NCBI RefSeq assembly: GCF_026151655.1
Contig: NZ_JAMQPN010000001.1
Span: forward strand, 620,001 to 684,000
Direction: 5' to 3'
DNA: 64,000 nt
From: Leptospira soteropolitanensis
GTDB taxonomy: Bacteria; Spirochaetota; Leptospiria; Leptospirales; Leptospiraceae
Numbering within the stretch: the stretch's first letter is position 1; the number at the start of each line of letters is the position of its first letter. Both the position numbers and the translations under genes were made by a program. The notes beneath the pieces are model-generated. The model ran no database searches. It was not told the origin of the DNA and saw nothing but the letters and a program-made list of their open reading frames with translations. Below are positions 1-9,392 of this stretch, in pieces.

Positions 1-69
1 GCACATCCTATTTCCGAATATGGAAGATTGGATCGAAGTATTGTTTTGAAAGCCACAGCCACGTTCTAA
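1..69 (+). CDS. C-terminal end of an upstream gene (partial)
   Basis: Frame 1 is open from the first base and ends at TAA 67-69, giving 22 residues that finish SIVLKATATF. It stops 10 bases before the DsbD-like gene in the same direction, so it is probably the tail of the preceding operon gene. The fragment is too short to assign a family. It could be a chance open frame, but its spacing and strand fit a real gene. Confidence 0.5.
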   Translation, partial: AHPISEYGRLDRSIVLKATATF

Positions 70-79
70 GACAGCGAGT

Positions 80-1369
80 ATGGTATCTGAAATCCAATCT
101 TTTATAGAATCCCAATTGTCTTCTGGATCTTTTTCCGTTTATAGTTTTTTCTTTTTGGCCTTAGGTGGGTTACTCGCGGGTCTTTTACCCTGTGTATATC
201 CTTTATACCCCATTACGGCTGGGATTCTAAAATCCCGAGTAACTAATCATAAATGGTCACATCCTTTCGTTTACTATGTAGGTCTTGCCAGTATGTATGC
301 GGTTTTTGGCCTGATTGCGGGTTTAAGTGGAGGGGCATTCAATTCATTTTTAAGGTACCCTGAAACACAAGTTATTCTTGCTATTTTGTTATTTGTTTTG
401 GGACTCAGCGTGGCTGAATTTTTATATTTTCCTTTTTTTGCAGGAGACTTAAGAAATTCGGAAAATGTAAGTTATGCGAATACTTTTTTTTTGGGAGTGG
501 GGGCTGGTCTTCTATCCTCCCCTTGTGTGGGTCCAGTCGTTGTATCAATCCTTGTCCAACTCATTGCTTACCAGACGGAAGGGATTAGTTTGTTCCCGAT
601 TCTTTTTACTTCACTTAAAATGTTTGTTTTTGGTTTAGGACTTGGGATTCCTTTTTTATTGATTGGAGTTTTTGGTTTCGCACTTCCGAAATCAGGAAAG
701 TGGATGAAGGCCGTGCAATGGATTTTAGCCTTAATGATCCTTTATTTTTCTTTTACTTATTTAGAAAAAGCCTTTGTCCTTTGGAGTTTTGATTCACTTC
801 TTTCTATCAAAGTATTTTTCCTTTGGTCCTTGGCTTTGGTATTTCTTTATCTGCAAAAGAAGGATGGTTTGCCTCACGAAAAAATGAAATTGGCACTTTT
901 ACAAATGGGTGCTTTTACTTCGTTTATCATTCTTCTTTTGCTTTTGCAATTGTCATTATGGAAACTGGAACCGGGGTCTTCACATTTAAAAACAAACTCC
1001 GCACCAGTGGAAGTTCACGGGAATTTAGAATGGCATCGCACAGAAGCGGATGTCTATCGAATCGCAAAAGAAACAAGGAAACCAATATTTATAGACTTTT
1101 ATGCTGATTGGTGTACGAACTGCAAAGAGTTTCAAAAACTTACAATTTCGCATAAGGAATGGAATGAAACTTTTAAAAGCAATGCCATTCTATGGAAAGT
1201 TTATGATACCGATCCCATTTTTGAAGAGTTTGCGGACAATCCGAATTATCCTGAGCTAAAAATTGGACTCCCATTCTTTCTCATTCTCGATGCTGACGGA
1301 AAGATGATCTATAAATCGAATGATTATTTGGATACGAAAGGAATGATTGAAGCCGTAAAAAAACTTTAG
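80..1369 (+). CDS. DsbD-like thiol:disulfide interchange protein (CcdA-type membrane domain plus thioredoxin)
   Basis: The 429-residue protein has a polytopic membrane region (about residues 20-295) followed by a periplasmic thioredoxin-fold domain (about 320-429). The two membrane cysteines typical of DsbD/CcdA are at C38 (motif LLPCVYP) and C149 (SSPCVGP). The thioredoxin active site is WCTNC at 344-348. Family members pass reducing equivalents from cytoplasmic thioredoxin across the membrane to periplasmic partners. The N-terminal alpha domain of classical E. coli DsbD is absent, so this is the short CcdA-thioredoxin form. The ATG at 80 follows the preceding stop by 10 bases, suggesting cotranscription. 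Confidence 0.9.
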   Translation: MVSEIQSFIESQLSSGSFSVYSFFFLALGGLLAGLLPCVYPLYPITAGILKSRVTNHKWSHPFVYYVGLASMYAVFGLIAGLSGGAFNSFLRYPETQVILAILLFVLGLSVAEFLYFPFFAGDLRNSENVSYANTFFLGVGAGLLSSPCVGPVVVSILVQLIAYQTEGISLFPILFTSLKMFVFGLGLGIPFLLIGVFGFALPKSGKWMKAVQWILALMILYFSFTYLEKAFVLWSFDSLLSIKVFFLWSLALVFLYLQKKDGLPHEKMKLALLQMGAFTSFIILLLLLQLSLWKLEPGSSHLKTNSAPVEVHGNLEWHRTEADVYRIAKETRKPIFIDFYADWCTNCKEFQKLTISHKEWNETFKSNAILWKVYDTDPIFEEFADNPNYPELKIGLPFFLILDADGKMIYKSNDYLDTKGMIEAVKKL

Positions 1370-1374
1370 GGAAA

Positions 1375-1401
1375 CGAACTGACCATTTTTTGATCAGTTC
1401 G
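1375..1401. terminator. Inverted repeat between convergent genes
   Basis: CGAACTGA (1375-1382) and TCAGTTCG (1394-1401) form a perfect 8-bp inverted repeat with an 11-base T-rich loop, between the DsbD-like gene and the convergent nitronate monooxygenase gene. The + side is followed by a T-rich stretch. The - side runs into the A-rich end of the upstream gene, which reads as U-rich RNA. Position and shape suggest a bidirectional intrinsic terminator. Confidence 0.5.
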
Positions 1402-1413
1402 CATAATTTTCGT

Positions 1414-2355
1414 TTATCGAGGAAGGTTGTCTAAGGTTGCTAAATACTCTTTAGCAATTTCTTTTACAATTTCACCTGCAGGTTTTAATTCTTCAATTTG
1501 TGCAACGCCTTGTCCGGCAGACCAAATATCTCTCCAACGTTTGTATTCTTGTTCAACGGCTTTTTCACCTCCAGCGTGACCAGCGGCAATTTTTTTCGGA
1601 CCGTCTTCTAAAACATCTGGAGACCGTTCTACTGATTTTGCTAACCAGTTTGCAGGAATTCCTGAAATTTTTTCGGTGTAAATGATTTCGTCTGGGCTTG
1701 AATCAATTAACATTTGTTTGTATTCGTTTTGGGCTTTAGATTCTGGAGTTGCAATAAAACGAGTTCCAATATACACTGCATCTGCACCTAAAGATAAGGC
1801 AGCTGCCATTTGTGATCCAGTGGAAATGGCACCAGCTGCAATCACAGGAAGTCCAACTTCTTTTTTCAAGTAAGGAATTAATGCAAAAGGAGTGATCGCA
1901 CCCGCATGTCCCCCTGCTCCTTGGGAAACTGCTATGAGGGCGTCTGCGCCCGACTTTGCTACAATGTTTGCATGTTTGAGTGTGGTCACATCACAAAATA
2001 ATGTAGATCCGTTGGCTTTGATTTCTTTAGCAATGGTTCGAGGAGTCCCCAAACTAGTAATGATAAGTTCGACTTTTAAATCCATAACTACTTCGAATTG
2101 TTTCGCCCAATTCGGGTTATGTTCTTTGTGAAGGATCAAATTGACACCGATCGGTTTTTTGGTTTTGGAACGAATTTCTAAGATTCCTTCTCGTAACTGT
2201 TCAGGAGTTCGATAATTTAAAGACGGAAAACATCCGATTCCACCAGCCTCCGATACTGCTACCACTAACTCCGGATAGGAGACGAGAAACATTGGCGCTG
2301 CAATGATCGGTAGATCAATTTTTAACATTTCTGTAATTTTTGTTTTGATTTTCAT
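1414..2355 (-). CDS. Nitronate monooxygenase / 2-nitropropane dioxygenase family FMN protein
   Basis: The 313-residue TIM-barrel flavoprotein starts with the family pattern PIIAAPM and AGGIGCFPS near the N-terminus. It contains SQGAGGHAG in the middle (FMN phosphate and catalytic His region), then GAISTGSQMAAALSLGADAV, typical of the NPD family that oxidises alkyl nitronates or acts as an enoyl reductase (FabK relatives). Substrate cannot be chosen from sequence. ATG at 2355 is preceded by a GGGAG ribosome site about 4 bases upstream. It is probably cotranscribed with the small secreted protein gene upstream, which ends 18 bases away. Confidence 0.85.
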   Translation of the reverse strand: MKIKTKITEMLKIDLPIIAAPMFLVSYPELVVAVSEAGGIGCFPSLNYRTPEQLREGILEIRSKTKKPIGVNLILHKEHNPNWAKQFEVVMDLKVELIITSLGTPRTIAKEIKANGSTLFCDVTTLKHANIVAKSGADALIAVSQGAGGHAGAITPFALIPYLKKEVGLPVIAAGAISTGSQMAAALSLGADAVYIGTRFIATPESKAQNEYKQMLIDSSPDEIIYTEKISGIPANWLAKSVERSPDVLEDGPKKIAAGHAGGEKAVEQEYKRWRDIWSAGQGVAQIEELKPAGEIVKEIAKEYLATLDNLPR

Positions 2356-2373
2356 AAATCTCCCGTTATACGA

Positions 2374-2670
2374 TTATGGTTGAGTCGGTTTTGGAATTAA
2401 ATTAGGTAGTTCGGATGAGTATCTTCCTGAGCGAGGAATACAACTCATCGCAAAACCTTGGATAATGTAACAGATGGAATCTTGGGAAATACATTTCAGT
2501 GATTTTTGGTATTCTTGTCCGTCAATTTCCGTGGCGATGGAATAACATTCCATTTTGTCTTCCACAAATCGTTCTTGGGCAGTTTTCTCTTCTTGGGCCA
2601 CGATTGTGGTAAGAGACAATAATAGAAGGGGGAGTAGGTAAAAAAGTGATAGGAATCGATTGCGATTCAT
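2374..2670 (-). CDS. Small secreted hypothetical protein
   Basis: This 98-residue protein has a clear signal peptide: basic start MNRNRF, a leucine-rich core to about residue 24, and a probable cut after IVAQ. The mature part is about 70 residues with four cysteines, which could form two disulfides in the periplasm. The C-terminus is proline-rich. I recognise no family. It lies 18 bases upstream of the nitronate monooxygenase gene on the same strand and is divergent from the 7TM/SpoIIE gene. Confidence 0.7.
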   Translation of the reverse strand: MNRNRFLSLFYLLPLLLLSLTTIVAQEEKTAQERFVEDKMECYSIATEIDGQEYQKSLKCISQDSICYIIQGFAMSCIPRSGRYSSELPNLIPKPTQP

Positions 2671-2705
2671 TAAACATATCCTGCTAATCCTATAGGAATC
2701 AAATT

Positions 2706-4658
2706 TTGAAAGAAGTCAAATCATATAAATCGATTCACACCTTCTTACAGTTTGTTCTTTATTTCGGGATTCTGATCCAATTATTTGGGTGTTTGGATTT
2801 GCAATCAGAAGTTACCCCTGATCGGCAATTCCAACAGTCAATTTATCTTTTGGATCGGTATTACTATTGGTCTTCGGAGGAATCAAAGGACCCTAATTCC
2901 ATTCCAAACAATCTTTGGCAGAAAATGGAACCCAACCGGTTGGGGTTTGAATTTCTAAAAAACCAATATCTTTATATTAAATTCAGCGATCAATTTGTTA
3001 GACAACTGAAAAGTCCTGTTCTTTATGCTGATATTGCTTTGGAACAATTTAAAATCTACCAGGGAAACGAATTAGTTTTTGAATCAAAACTTCAGGATCA
3101 TTTTTTTCCATACATCATTCCTTTAAACCAAAATCCTTCTGGTTCACTGATCATCCAATTCCAATCCCGGTATCATGGTTTTATCGGAATGGATCGCAAA
3201 GTTTTTTTCAAAGATCATTCGATGGCACTTGTAGATTTGTTTTTGGAAAATTTTCCAGAAACTTTTTTTGCACCGATTTTACTTGTGCTTTCCACAATAT
3301 TTCTTGGATTTTATTTTCTTAGGAGAAGAGAAAATATTTTTTTAAATTTTTCGATTCTTCTTTTTTCTGCCTCTCTTTTAGAAGCTCTAAATGGTTTTGT
3401 TGGATTTTCTCTGAGTCAGTTTTCGTATATCATCACTCCACTAACATATATTAATTTTGCATTTTTCCCATTTGCACTTTTGCTCTTTTTAATCGGGATT
3501 TTTCCTCCTTTCTTCCGAAATTTATTTAAGATTCTTGCAAGTATTCATGTGATTGTTTTTGTCATTTCGATTATAAGTAATTATAAAAATGGAATTTCGT
3601 TTCTTAATAGCGAAGATGATTACAATTGGGTGATTGTATTAGAGGCTGTTATCACAATTTTTTCCTCAGTCTACGTTCTCGCAAAAGGTAATAAAAATTT
3701 ACGAACGATTACCTTGGGTTTGCTCATCATTGTTTTTGCAGGACTGCATGATATTCTAGTTGATCTTGAATTGTTTCCACACGGAAAAAGAATTATTCAT
3801 TATGGATTTTTTATCATGTTGGTTTTGTTTGGATTTTATGTATTTAAACATTATTGGCAACTTCTGCATTCGATAAACAGAATGAACGCCGAGTTACGTA
3901 ATAAAAACAAGGAATTGCAAAGGTTAATTCAAATTGATAAGGATTTAGCTTTGGCTCATGCTCTCCAAAAATCATTATTATCACCAAAATACAATGAAGA
4001 TGAAAGGATTAGAATCATTGGATTTTCACAGAATTTAGAATCGGTTGGCGGAGATTACTTTGATCATACAAAAGATAGTATAGGCAATTGGGCGATTCTT
4101 ATGGCAGATGTGTCGGGGCATGGAATTTCATCGGCAATGGTAGCTGCTATGTCCAAAATGGCTTTTGTGGGTGCGGGAGCATATTTACAATTTCCCTCTA
4201 GGGTTTTTCATTCAATGAACAGGCATTTGGTTGGAAAAACTAAAAATCTTTTTATTACTGCCTCTTATGTATTTATTGATACAGAATCGTATACAGCTAC
4301 CTTTAGCAATGCGGGGCATCCAGGCTTTTTTCTAATTCGAAACTCCGAATCAGAAATAATTCATTTAACAGTGAAAGGAAAACCGTTGGGTTTGTTTTCT
4401 CATGTACCGTATGCAGAAGACACTTTCAAACTACAACCAGGTGATAAAATTTTGTTATATACCGATGGGATTTTTGACTTATTAAATGAGGATGGTGAGA
4501 GCTTTGGTGAAGAGAGACTCAAATCGTTGTTATGGGACAATCGTTACCAAAAATTTCAGGAATTAGCGACGATTGTCCAGGACTCGCTTTTTCGATTTTC
4601 TTCCGGATGGAAATACCAAATGGACGATTTAAGTTTTTTATTAGTCGAAATTAAATAA
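2706..4658 (+). CDS. 7TM-DISM sensor with SpoIIE/PP2C-type serine phosphatase domain
   Basis: The 650-residue protein has an N-terminal hydrophobic segment ending in LFGC (signal or lipobox). A periplasmic beta-rich sensor region (about 35-180) resembling the DISM extracellular domain follows, then about seven membrane helices (about 185-395), a short coiled coil, and a C-terminal SpoIIE phosphatase. Metal-binding motifs are visible: VGGDYFDH, ADVSGHG and LYTDGIFD. Such proteins dephosphorylate STAS-type anti-sigma antagonists in response to external ligands. A possible partner, a STAS protein, lies at 27471-27809. The start is TTG at 2706, with AGGA 8 bases upstream. Confidence 0.88.
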   Translation: MKEVKSYKSIHTFLQFVLYFGILIQLFGCLDLQSEVTPDRQFQQSIYLLDRYYYWSSEESKDPNSIPNNLWQKMEPNRLGFEFLKNQYLYIKFSDQFVRQLKSPVLYADIALEQFKIYQGNELVFESKLQDHFFPYIIPLNQNPSGSLIIQFQSRYHGFIGMDRKVFFKDHSMALVDLFLENFPETFFAPILLVLSTIFLGFYFLRRRENIFLNFSILLFSASLLEALNGFVGFSLSQFSYIITPLTYINFAFFPFALLLFLIGIFPPFFRNLFKILASIHVIVFVISIISNYKNGISFLNSEDDYNWVIVLEAVITIFSSVYVLAKGNKNLRTITLGLLIIVFAGLHDILVDLELFPHGKRIIHYGFFIMLVLFGFYVFKHYWQLLHSINRMNAELRNKNKELQRLIQIDKDLALAHALQKSLLSPKYNEDERIRIIGFSQNLESVGGDYFDHTKDSIGNWAILMADVSGHGISSAMVAAMSKMAFVGAGAYLQFPSRVFHSMNRHLVGKTKNLFITASYVFIDTESYTATFSNAGHPGFFLIRNSESEIIHLTVKGKPLGLFSHVPYAEDTFKLQPGDKILLYTDGIFDLLNEDGESFGEERLKSLLWDNRYQKFQELATIVQDSLFRFSSGWKYQMDDLSFLLVEIK

Positions 4659-4723
4659 AAAAAATATTTAGATTTAAAACTAAAAAAATATAAACCATCG
4701 TATCTTAAACTTTGATCCAAAAA

Positions 4724-5761
4724 CTATAATTCTGGGTTGATGATAAACCGAATAGGATTTCCTTTTTTTTCTTCCAGTGCATGTAAAAATTCATTAGTTT
4801 CTTCTAACTTATGAACTCCACTAATGGATTTGGTTAGACTTAGTTTTTTATCTTTATAAAGTTGGATGAGTTCGGGAATGGCCCTTCTATCGGAACCATA
4901 TGAGCCTGTAATACGAATTTGTCTTTCAATCAGAAAAAAAGGCATCGGTATTTCCAATTTATTCCTACCAATTCCGACAAGAACGATCCTACCTCCACGA
5001 TTCATGGCACGAACGGAATTTTCAATGTTTGGCATAAATCCAGAAAAGTCACATAACAGATCAATGCCGCCAGATTTTTCTTTTAATACCTTGCCCACTT
5101 GCATATTCTTTTCAACTAATATAAGTTCGTCGGCGCCGTATGATTTTGCATTTTCCAGAGAACCACTATCGATATCGACAGCAAAAATTCTGCCAGCACC
5201 CAAAGCCTTGGCAATGGCTACAGCGTGAATTCCTAGTCCTCCACATCCAATGATGGCCACCGTGTCTCCCGGTTTGATTTCACCCTGGTATTTGACGGCA
5301 TGGTAGGGAGTGGAGACGGCATCGGCAAGGATAGCACCTTCCGTAAATGGAATTTCATCTGGCAAATTGTGAAGATAACGTTCTTCGATTTGTAAATACT
5401 CTGCAAATCCACCACGTTGGTTAAAACCAAGAACACCAATTTCTTCACAAAGATTTTCTCTACCCGCCAAACAGTGTTTACATTTTCCGCAAGAAGTCCC
5501 TGCGCTGACAACCACACGATCACCTTTTTTGAATCGGGTGACTTGTTCTCCTACTTCTTCTACAACTCCTGAAGTTTCATGCCCTGGCACACAAGGGGTA
5601 TAAGTAGCCTTCATTTTTCCGTGGAGGACCAAATGGATGTCAGAACCACAAATTCCGCAGGCTTTGACTTTGATTTTTACTTGGTTAGGGAGAAGGGAAG
5701 GGAGATCCAAATCTTGGATTTCAAGTGATCTTGAACCTTGTGGGAGTACTGCTGCTTTCAT
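4724..5761 (-). CDS. Zinc-dependent medium-chain alcohol/polyol dehydrogenase
   Basis: The 345-residue MDR-family protein has all zinc signatures: the catalytic-zinc motifs CGICGSDIH and GHE, and the structural-zinc cysteine cluster CGKCKHCLAGRENLC. The NAD(P) Rossmann motif is GCGGLGIHAV at about residue 172. The pattern is close to threonine, sorbitol or secondary alcohol dehydrogenases; the exact substrate is not readable. The ATG overlaps the stop of the upstream helical protein gene by 4 bases (ATGA), so the two are translationally coupled. Confidence 0.88.
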   Translation of the reverse strand: MKAAVLPQGSRSLEIQDLDLPSLLPNQVKIKVKACGICGSDIHLVLHGKMKATYTPCVPGHETSGVVEEVGEQVTRFKKGDRVVVSAGTSCGKCKHCLAGRENLCEEIGVLGFNQRGGFAEYLQIEERYLHNLPDEIPFTEGAILADAVSTPYHAVKYQGEIKPGDTVAIIGCGGLGIHAVAIAKALGAGRIFAVDIDSGSLENAKSYGADELILVEKNMQVGKVLKEKSGGIDLLCDFSGFMPNIENSVRAMNRGGRIVLVGIGRNKLEIPMPFFLIERQIRITGSYGSDRRAIPELIQLYKDKKLSLTKSISGVHKLEETNEFLHALEEKKGNPIRFIINPEL

Positions 5762-6363
5762 TGAAAGATTCCATCTAACTCCGTCAACATGTCGCCCGCA
5801 TCCGTTTCATTTAATTGTTCTAACGTTAGTTCGATTGTATCAGTGAGGTAGTATTTATAATTTTTGTATGTAGATAAAAACTCTTTTAGTTTTTCTTTTT
5901 CATCATCGGAAAGTCTGTTTTCCAAATTGAGTTTGCATAAAGCAAGAACGCCAAAAGCTGATTTTAATTCATCAGAGTTGGAGGCAATGGTAAATAATTC
6001 TCGAACGTCTAGTTCTGCAAAAGTGGGAAGTAAATCAGAGATAAGTTCCATCGCACCAATGGGAATGGCACGGTCGAGTGATTTGACATAATTCAGCAGT
6101 ACTCGATAACTCTTTGAATCACCCACATACGAGAGAAGATATACCATACCAGAGAGTAAGGATTTATGATACCCCCAACTCAGTCGACCAGAGTCCGCTT
6201 CCCTAATGATTTGATAAATCATAGTCCAGGTATTTTTATCTCCTTCGGCCGCCAATTTCATCAAATCCAAAAGACGGGATTCCCAGACTGGTTGGTCCAT
6301 TTCAGATTTCAGGAGGTCGATGGCTTCCAGAGGGGAAGTTGGTAGTGATCCTAACTTTTGCAC
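5758..6363 (-). CDS. All-helical hypothetical protein, HEAT-like
   Basis: The 201-residue cytoplasmic protein has no signal peptide or membrane segment. It is nearly all amphipathic helix, with leucine-rich helix pairs that recall HEAT/ARM repeats, but no repeat is clear enough to be sure. It starts with GTG at 6363; GGAGAAG lies 5 bases upstream on the transcript and supports this choice. It overlaps the alcohol dehydrogenase start by 4 bases, so the pair is an operon. The function is unknown. Confidence 0.7.
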   Translation of the reverse strand: MQKLGSLPTSPLEAIDLLKSEMDQPVWESRLLDLMKLAAEGDKNTWTMIYQIIREADSGRLSWGYHKSLLSGMVYLLSYVGDSKSYRVLLNYVKSLDRAIPIGAMELISDLLPTFAELDVRELFTIASNSDELKSAFGVLALCKLNLENRLSDDEKEKLKEFLSTYKNYKYYLTDTIELTLEQLNETDAGDMLTELDGIFQ

Positions 6364-6462
6364 AGGTTCTTCTCCGACATAATTCTAGAATATGAGACGT
6401 ATATGTCTTTTCTTTTTTATCACGTTAATGTTTTATATGTACGACCGAAACTATTCTCATAG

Positions 6463-7281
6463 ATGAAACGTTTTTTGGTCATATTTATGCTCTTGTTTGT
6501 AGCAATCGGTGAGATGACACCGGACCAGTCCAGTTCCAAAGCTACTCAGTTAATTCGTGTTAGCTATGGACTTAAGGATAACTACGAGTTTTTACGTATA
6601 TTGAATTCCACAATTAGCAATCGGGGTACCGATGATCAAAAAAAATACTTCAAACGTTGCGTACAACACCATATCGAATCTGAAATTCTTCATTTGCAAA
6701 TGGACTTGGGTCGTTCTTATTCTGAACTTCGGAGAACACAAGGTCTACTGATTCAATTGTATATTTATGTTTTGGAAGATGAAATTGAAGAATTGGAAGT
6801 TGAATTGGGACGATTGGCTAGGCTTGCCAATGGTAAAGAGAAAACAGAAACTAAATTATATCTAAGATTAGGTTATCGAGAAATCGCGGTTGCCAAACAG
6901 AAATTACTAGTGGGGAAAAACATTCGTCCTTATTTGTATTTGATGAAACTCCAGGAATTGGCTTATTCATTAAAATCACTTAAACAAGCGGAAAAGTACA
7001 TAGTCCTACTTGGCTTATTACATGATTCGGTAGATGAATTTGATAAAGAAACTAAAACTTTTGCTGATATGGTTCACGAAGTCAATCGAATCATTTTTAA
7101 TGATCGAGAAAAATACTTACGATTGTTATATGATAGTCACTTTGATTCTTATGGCTCTTTAGATTATTACGAACTCATTTGGAAACAGCCTGATTTACAT
7201 GAATTGGCAACAGGGATTCCTGGGTTCGATCCTGCCTATGTTAGAAATCCAGAAGAAGTTACTCCACCCACATTTCAATAA
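6463..7281 (+). CDS. Secreted or anchored helical hypothetical protein
   Basis: The 272-residue protein begins with MKRF and a hydrophobic stretch to about residue 17, consistent with a signal peptide or N-terminal anchor. The rest is alpha-helical and charge-rich, with a heptad-like segment around residues 75-125 (many E, L and R). No known domain is recognised. It is the first gene of the + strand run that includes the rhomboid protease (2-base gap) and the dehydrogenase-like and SAHH-like genes. An exported protein next to a rhomboid could be its substrate or partner, but that is inference. Confidence 0.68.
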   Translation: MKRFLVIFMLLFVAIGEMTPDQSSSKATQLIRVSYGLKDNYEFLRILNSTISNRGTDDQKKYFKRCVQHHIESEILHLQMDLGRSYSELRRTQGLLIQLYIYVLEDEIEELEVELGRLARLANGKEKTETKLYLRLGYREIAVAKQKLLVGKNIRPYLYLMKLQELAYSLKSLKQAEKYIVLLGLLHDSVDEFDKETKTFADMVHEVNRIIFNDREKYLRLLYDSHFDSYGSLDYYELIWKQPDLHELATGIPGFDPAYVRNPEEVTPPTFQ

Positions 7282-7283
7282 TT

Positions 7284-7946
7284 ATGCGATCATTTATTTG
7301 GGAATTCCCTCTCACTGCCAGTTTTTCATTATTTCTTTTTCTTTTATATCCAGTTGTTTCTATTTTTTTTCCTGATCTAATCGGGCCATATTTCATTGCA
7401 ACTCCAGGAGAATTGGAGCCAATCAATTGGGTTTTATCCACTTTCTTTCATGGATCGGGTGCCCATCTACTTTCGAACTTGTTTTTCCTTCTTCTACTTG
7501 GTCGAGTGGTAGAAAATCGAGTAGGTAAAGCACGGTGGTTGCTGTTTTATTTTATGGCAGGAATATTATCAGTATTAGGTGATGGAATCGTAAGGGGACT
7601 AATTTTTGGAGATAGAACGCCAATTGTGGGAGCAAGTGGAGCAATTTCCGGTTTGGCCTCAGCGGCAACTTTTCTTTCCCCTTTTCGTTTTCCGATTACA
7701 AAAACAAAATCTATACCTTTTCCTGTTTTTCTATTTGGTTGGATGATGGTTTATTCTGATGTAACTAATTTGTTTGCACGTGACCACGTAGCTCATTGGG
7801 CTCATCTTGGTGGTTTCTTCTCAGTCTTTGTTACGAGTTATTTACTCGGTGAAAAAGAAAGGAGAGAAATCAGGCAGGGCTTTCTTCTCAACTTTACCTT
7901 TTTTACATTGACGATCATTCTTCTTTTTTTTATCAACAATAGGTAA
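7284..7946 (+). CDS. Rhomboid-family intramembrane serine protease
   Basis: The 220-residue polytopic membrane protein has the rhomboid signatures: HGSGAHLLSNLFF in the second helix region (conserved His and Asn), the nucleophile serine S118 in GASGA, and the catalytic histidine H174 in AHLGGF. Rhomboids cleave transmembrane helices near the outer face of the membrane. It is separated by 2 bases from the preceding gene, and its TAA overlaps the next ATG by 1 base (TAATG), so it sits inside an operon. Substrates cannot be inferred. Confidence 0.9.
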   Translation: MRSFIWEFPLTASFSLFLFLLYPVVSIFFPDLIGPYFIATPGELEPINWVLSTFFHGSGAHLLSNLFFLLLLGRVVENRVGKARWLLFYFMAGILSVLGDGIVRGLIFGDRTPIVGASGAISGLASAATFLSPFRFPITKTKSIPFPVFLFGWMMVYSDVTNLFARDHVAHWAHLGGFFSVFVTSYLLGEKERREIRQGFLLNFTFFTLTIILLFFINNR

Positions 7947-9388
7947 TGAACTTAAAATTTCGAGCGAAGGATTACAAATCCGATGACTCGTTTGAATCAG
8001 CTGAATACGAGTATTTTGGCAACGAAACGGAAGGTTGGGAGATCAAACGAAACGGTGACTCCTACCTCCACTTAGGACCAGGTTATATACCTTTAAAAAC
8101 ATTGTCATGTGGGGTTTGCTCCACAGATCTAGACCGACGTTTTTTACCATTTCCTCTCCCTCAAATCATCGGACACGAAGTTCTAGCAGAAGGACTTGGT
8201 GAGAACCAAGGGAAACAATTTGTCGTAGAAATTAACGATACTTACGAAGCTCGCGGAGACAAGTCTCCAGATGTTTTTTGCAAAGAAGGGATTCCCACTC
8301 ATTCACCCGAAAGGCGAGTTCTCGGGATTGACCGCCTTCCTGGTGGTTTTGGCCCTTATATCCTCGCTCCTGTTCACGCTGCAATTTCATTGGAAGGAGT
8401 ATCTCCAAAAGCAGCCGTTCTTATGGAACCCTTTGCAGCTGCCCTACAAGCAATTCTTGCTTCACCACCAAAACGAGGTGATCATGTGGCTGTTCTTGGA
8501 CCTCGTCGTTTAGGTAGCTTAATTTTGGCAGCTCTTGCATCTTATAGAAAAACGAATCAAGCCGATTTTCGCATAACGGCGATTACTCGACATGATCATT
8601 TAGTGACTTTATCCAAAGCAATGGGTGCTGATGAAGTAATCGATCTTCGAAATACAGAGGTTGATAACTTAAAAAATCAATTCGATATAGTTTATGATAC
8701 AACTTCGACTGGAACGGGCTTTGTTTCTGCTCTGAAAATGGCAAAAAGAGAAGTCCATCTCAAAACTACTAATGGCCAAGTAATGGCAGGACTTGCGCAT
8801 TTAACGGAACTTGTGGTGGATGAACTTACTATCCTTCCGTATTCCGATAAAAATGTCTTATTTCATTGGGAAAAAGAAAACCGAAATAACCAAAACATAT
8901 TCGTGTTTGGCGGTGTTTCCAATACCATTAAAGAAAAATTGAAAACACAATTTATTGTTTTCGATGGTGATGCGACGGATGCTGAAAATATTTTAAGTTC
9001 TGATGTGTTTTCTAATCGATTGCCAAGGTTTGATTTAGTGATAGTTTCCAATCCAGAAGAACTGAGTCTTGCGATTCGTCCGAACCCAAATCATGAAAAC
9101 TCTTTGGTTCGTCCGCGTGGAGCGATCCTTGTCGATCCTAGTGGAGTTGATAAATGGCCAGATGATGCAAGTTTGGTGGCAAAATTTTTTGCTGATAAAA
9201 AAGAGATTCATAGTTCTCGATGTGGAGATTTTCATATGGCAATCTCACTTCTACGCGAAAACCCAGAGATTGCACATGCACTAGAAACAAATTTAATTTC
9301 TCACCGGTTTTCATCAGACCAATTGGAAGAAGCCTATGCTACTGCCAAAGATCCATCAAGCATCAAGGTAGTAGTAGATTTCAAATAG
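7946..9388 (+). CDS. Zinc-binding dehydrogenase-like protein (MDR superfamily), extended
   Basis: The 480-residue protein is longer than the usual ~350 for this family. The N-terminal half keeps the catalytic-zinc motifs CGVCSTDLDRR and IIGHEV and the MDR pattern LMEPFAAALQAI. The four-cysteine structural zinc lobe is missing. The coenzyme domain glycine motif is altered (VLGPRRLGSL). After an apparent first nucleotide-binding region, about 100 additional residues contain a second beta-alpha series (IVSNPEEL, GAILVDPSG). The reaction is unknown. It is coupled to the rhomboid gene by TAATG and is 4 bases before the SAHH-like gene, which suggests the two enzymes act together. Confidence 0.8.
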   Translation: MNLKFRAKDYKSDDSFESAEYEYFGNETEGWEIKRNGDSYLHLGPGYIPLKTLSCGVCSTDLDRRFLPFPLPQIIGHEVLAEGLGENQGKQFVVEINDTYEARGDKSPDVFCKEGIPTHSPERRVLGIDRLPGGFGPYILAPVHAAISLEGVSPKAAVLMEPFAAALQAILASPPKRGDHVAVLGPRRLGSLILAALASYRKTNQADFRITAITRHDHLVTLSKAMGADEVIDLRNTEVDNLKNQFDIVYDTTSTGTGFVSALKMAKREVHLKTTNGQVMAGLAHLTELVVDELTILPYSDKNVLFHWEKENRNNQNIFVFGGVSNTIKEKLKTQFIVFDGDATDAENILSSDVFSNRLPRFDLVIVSNPEELSLAIRPNPNHENSLVRPRGAILVDPSGVDKWPDDASLVAKFFADKKEIHSSRCGDFHMAISLLRENPEIAHALETNLISHRFSSDQLEEAYATAKDPSSIKVVVDFK

Positions 9389-9392
9389 TATT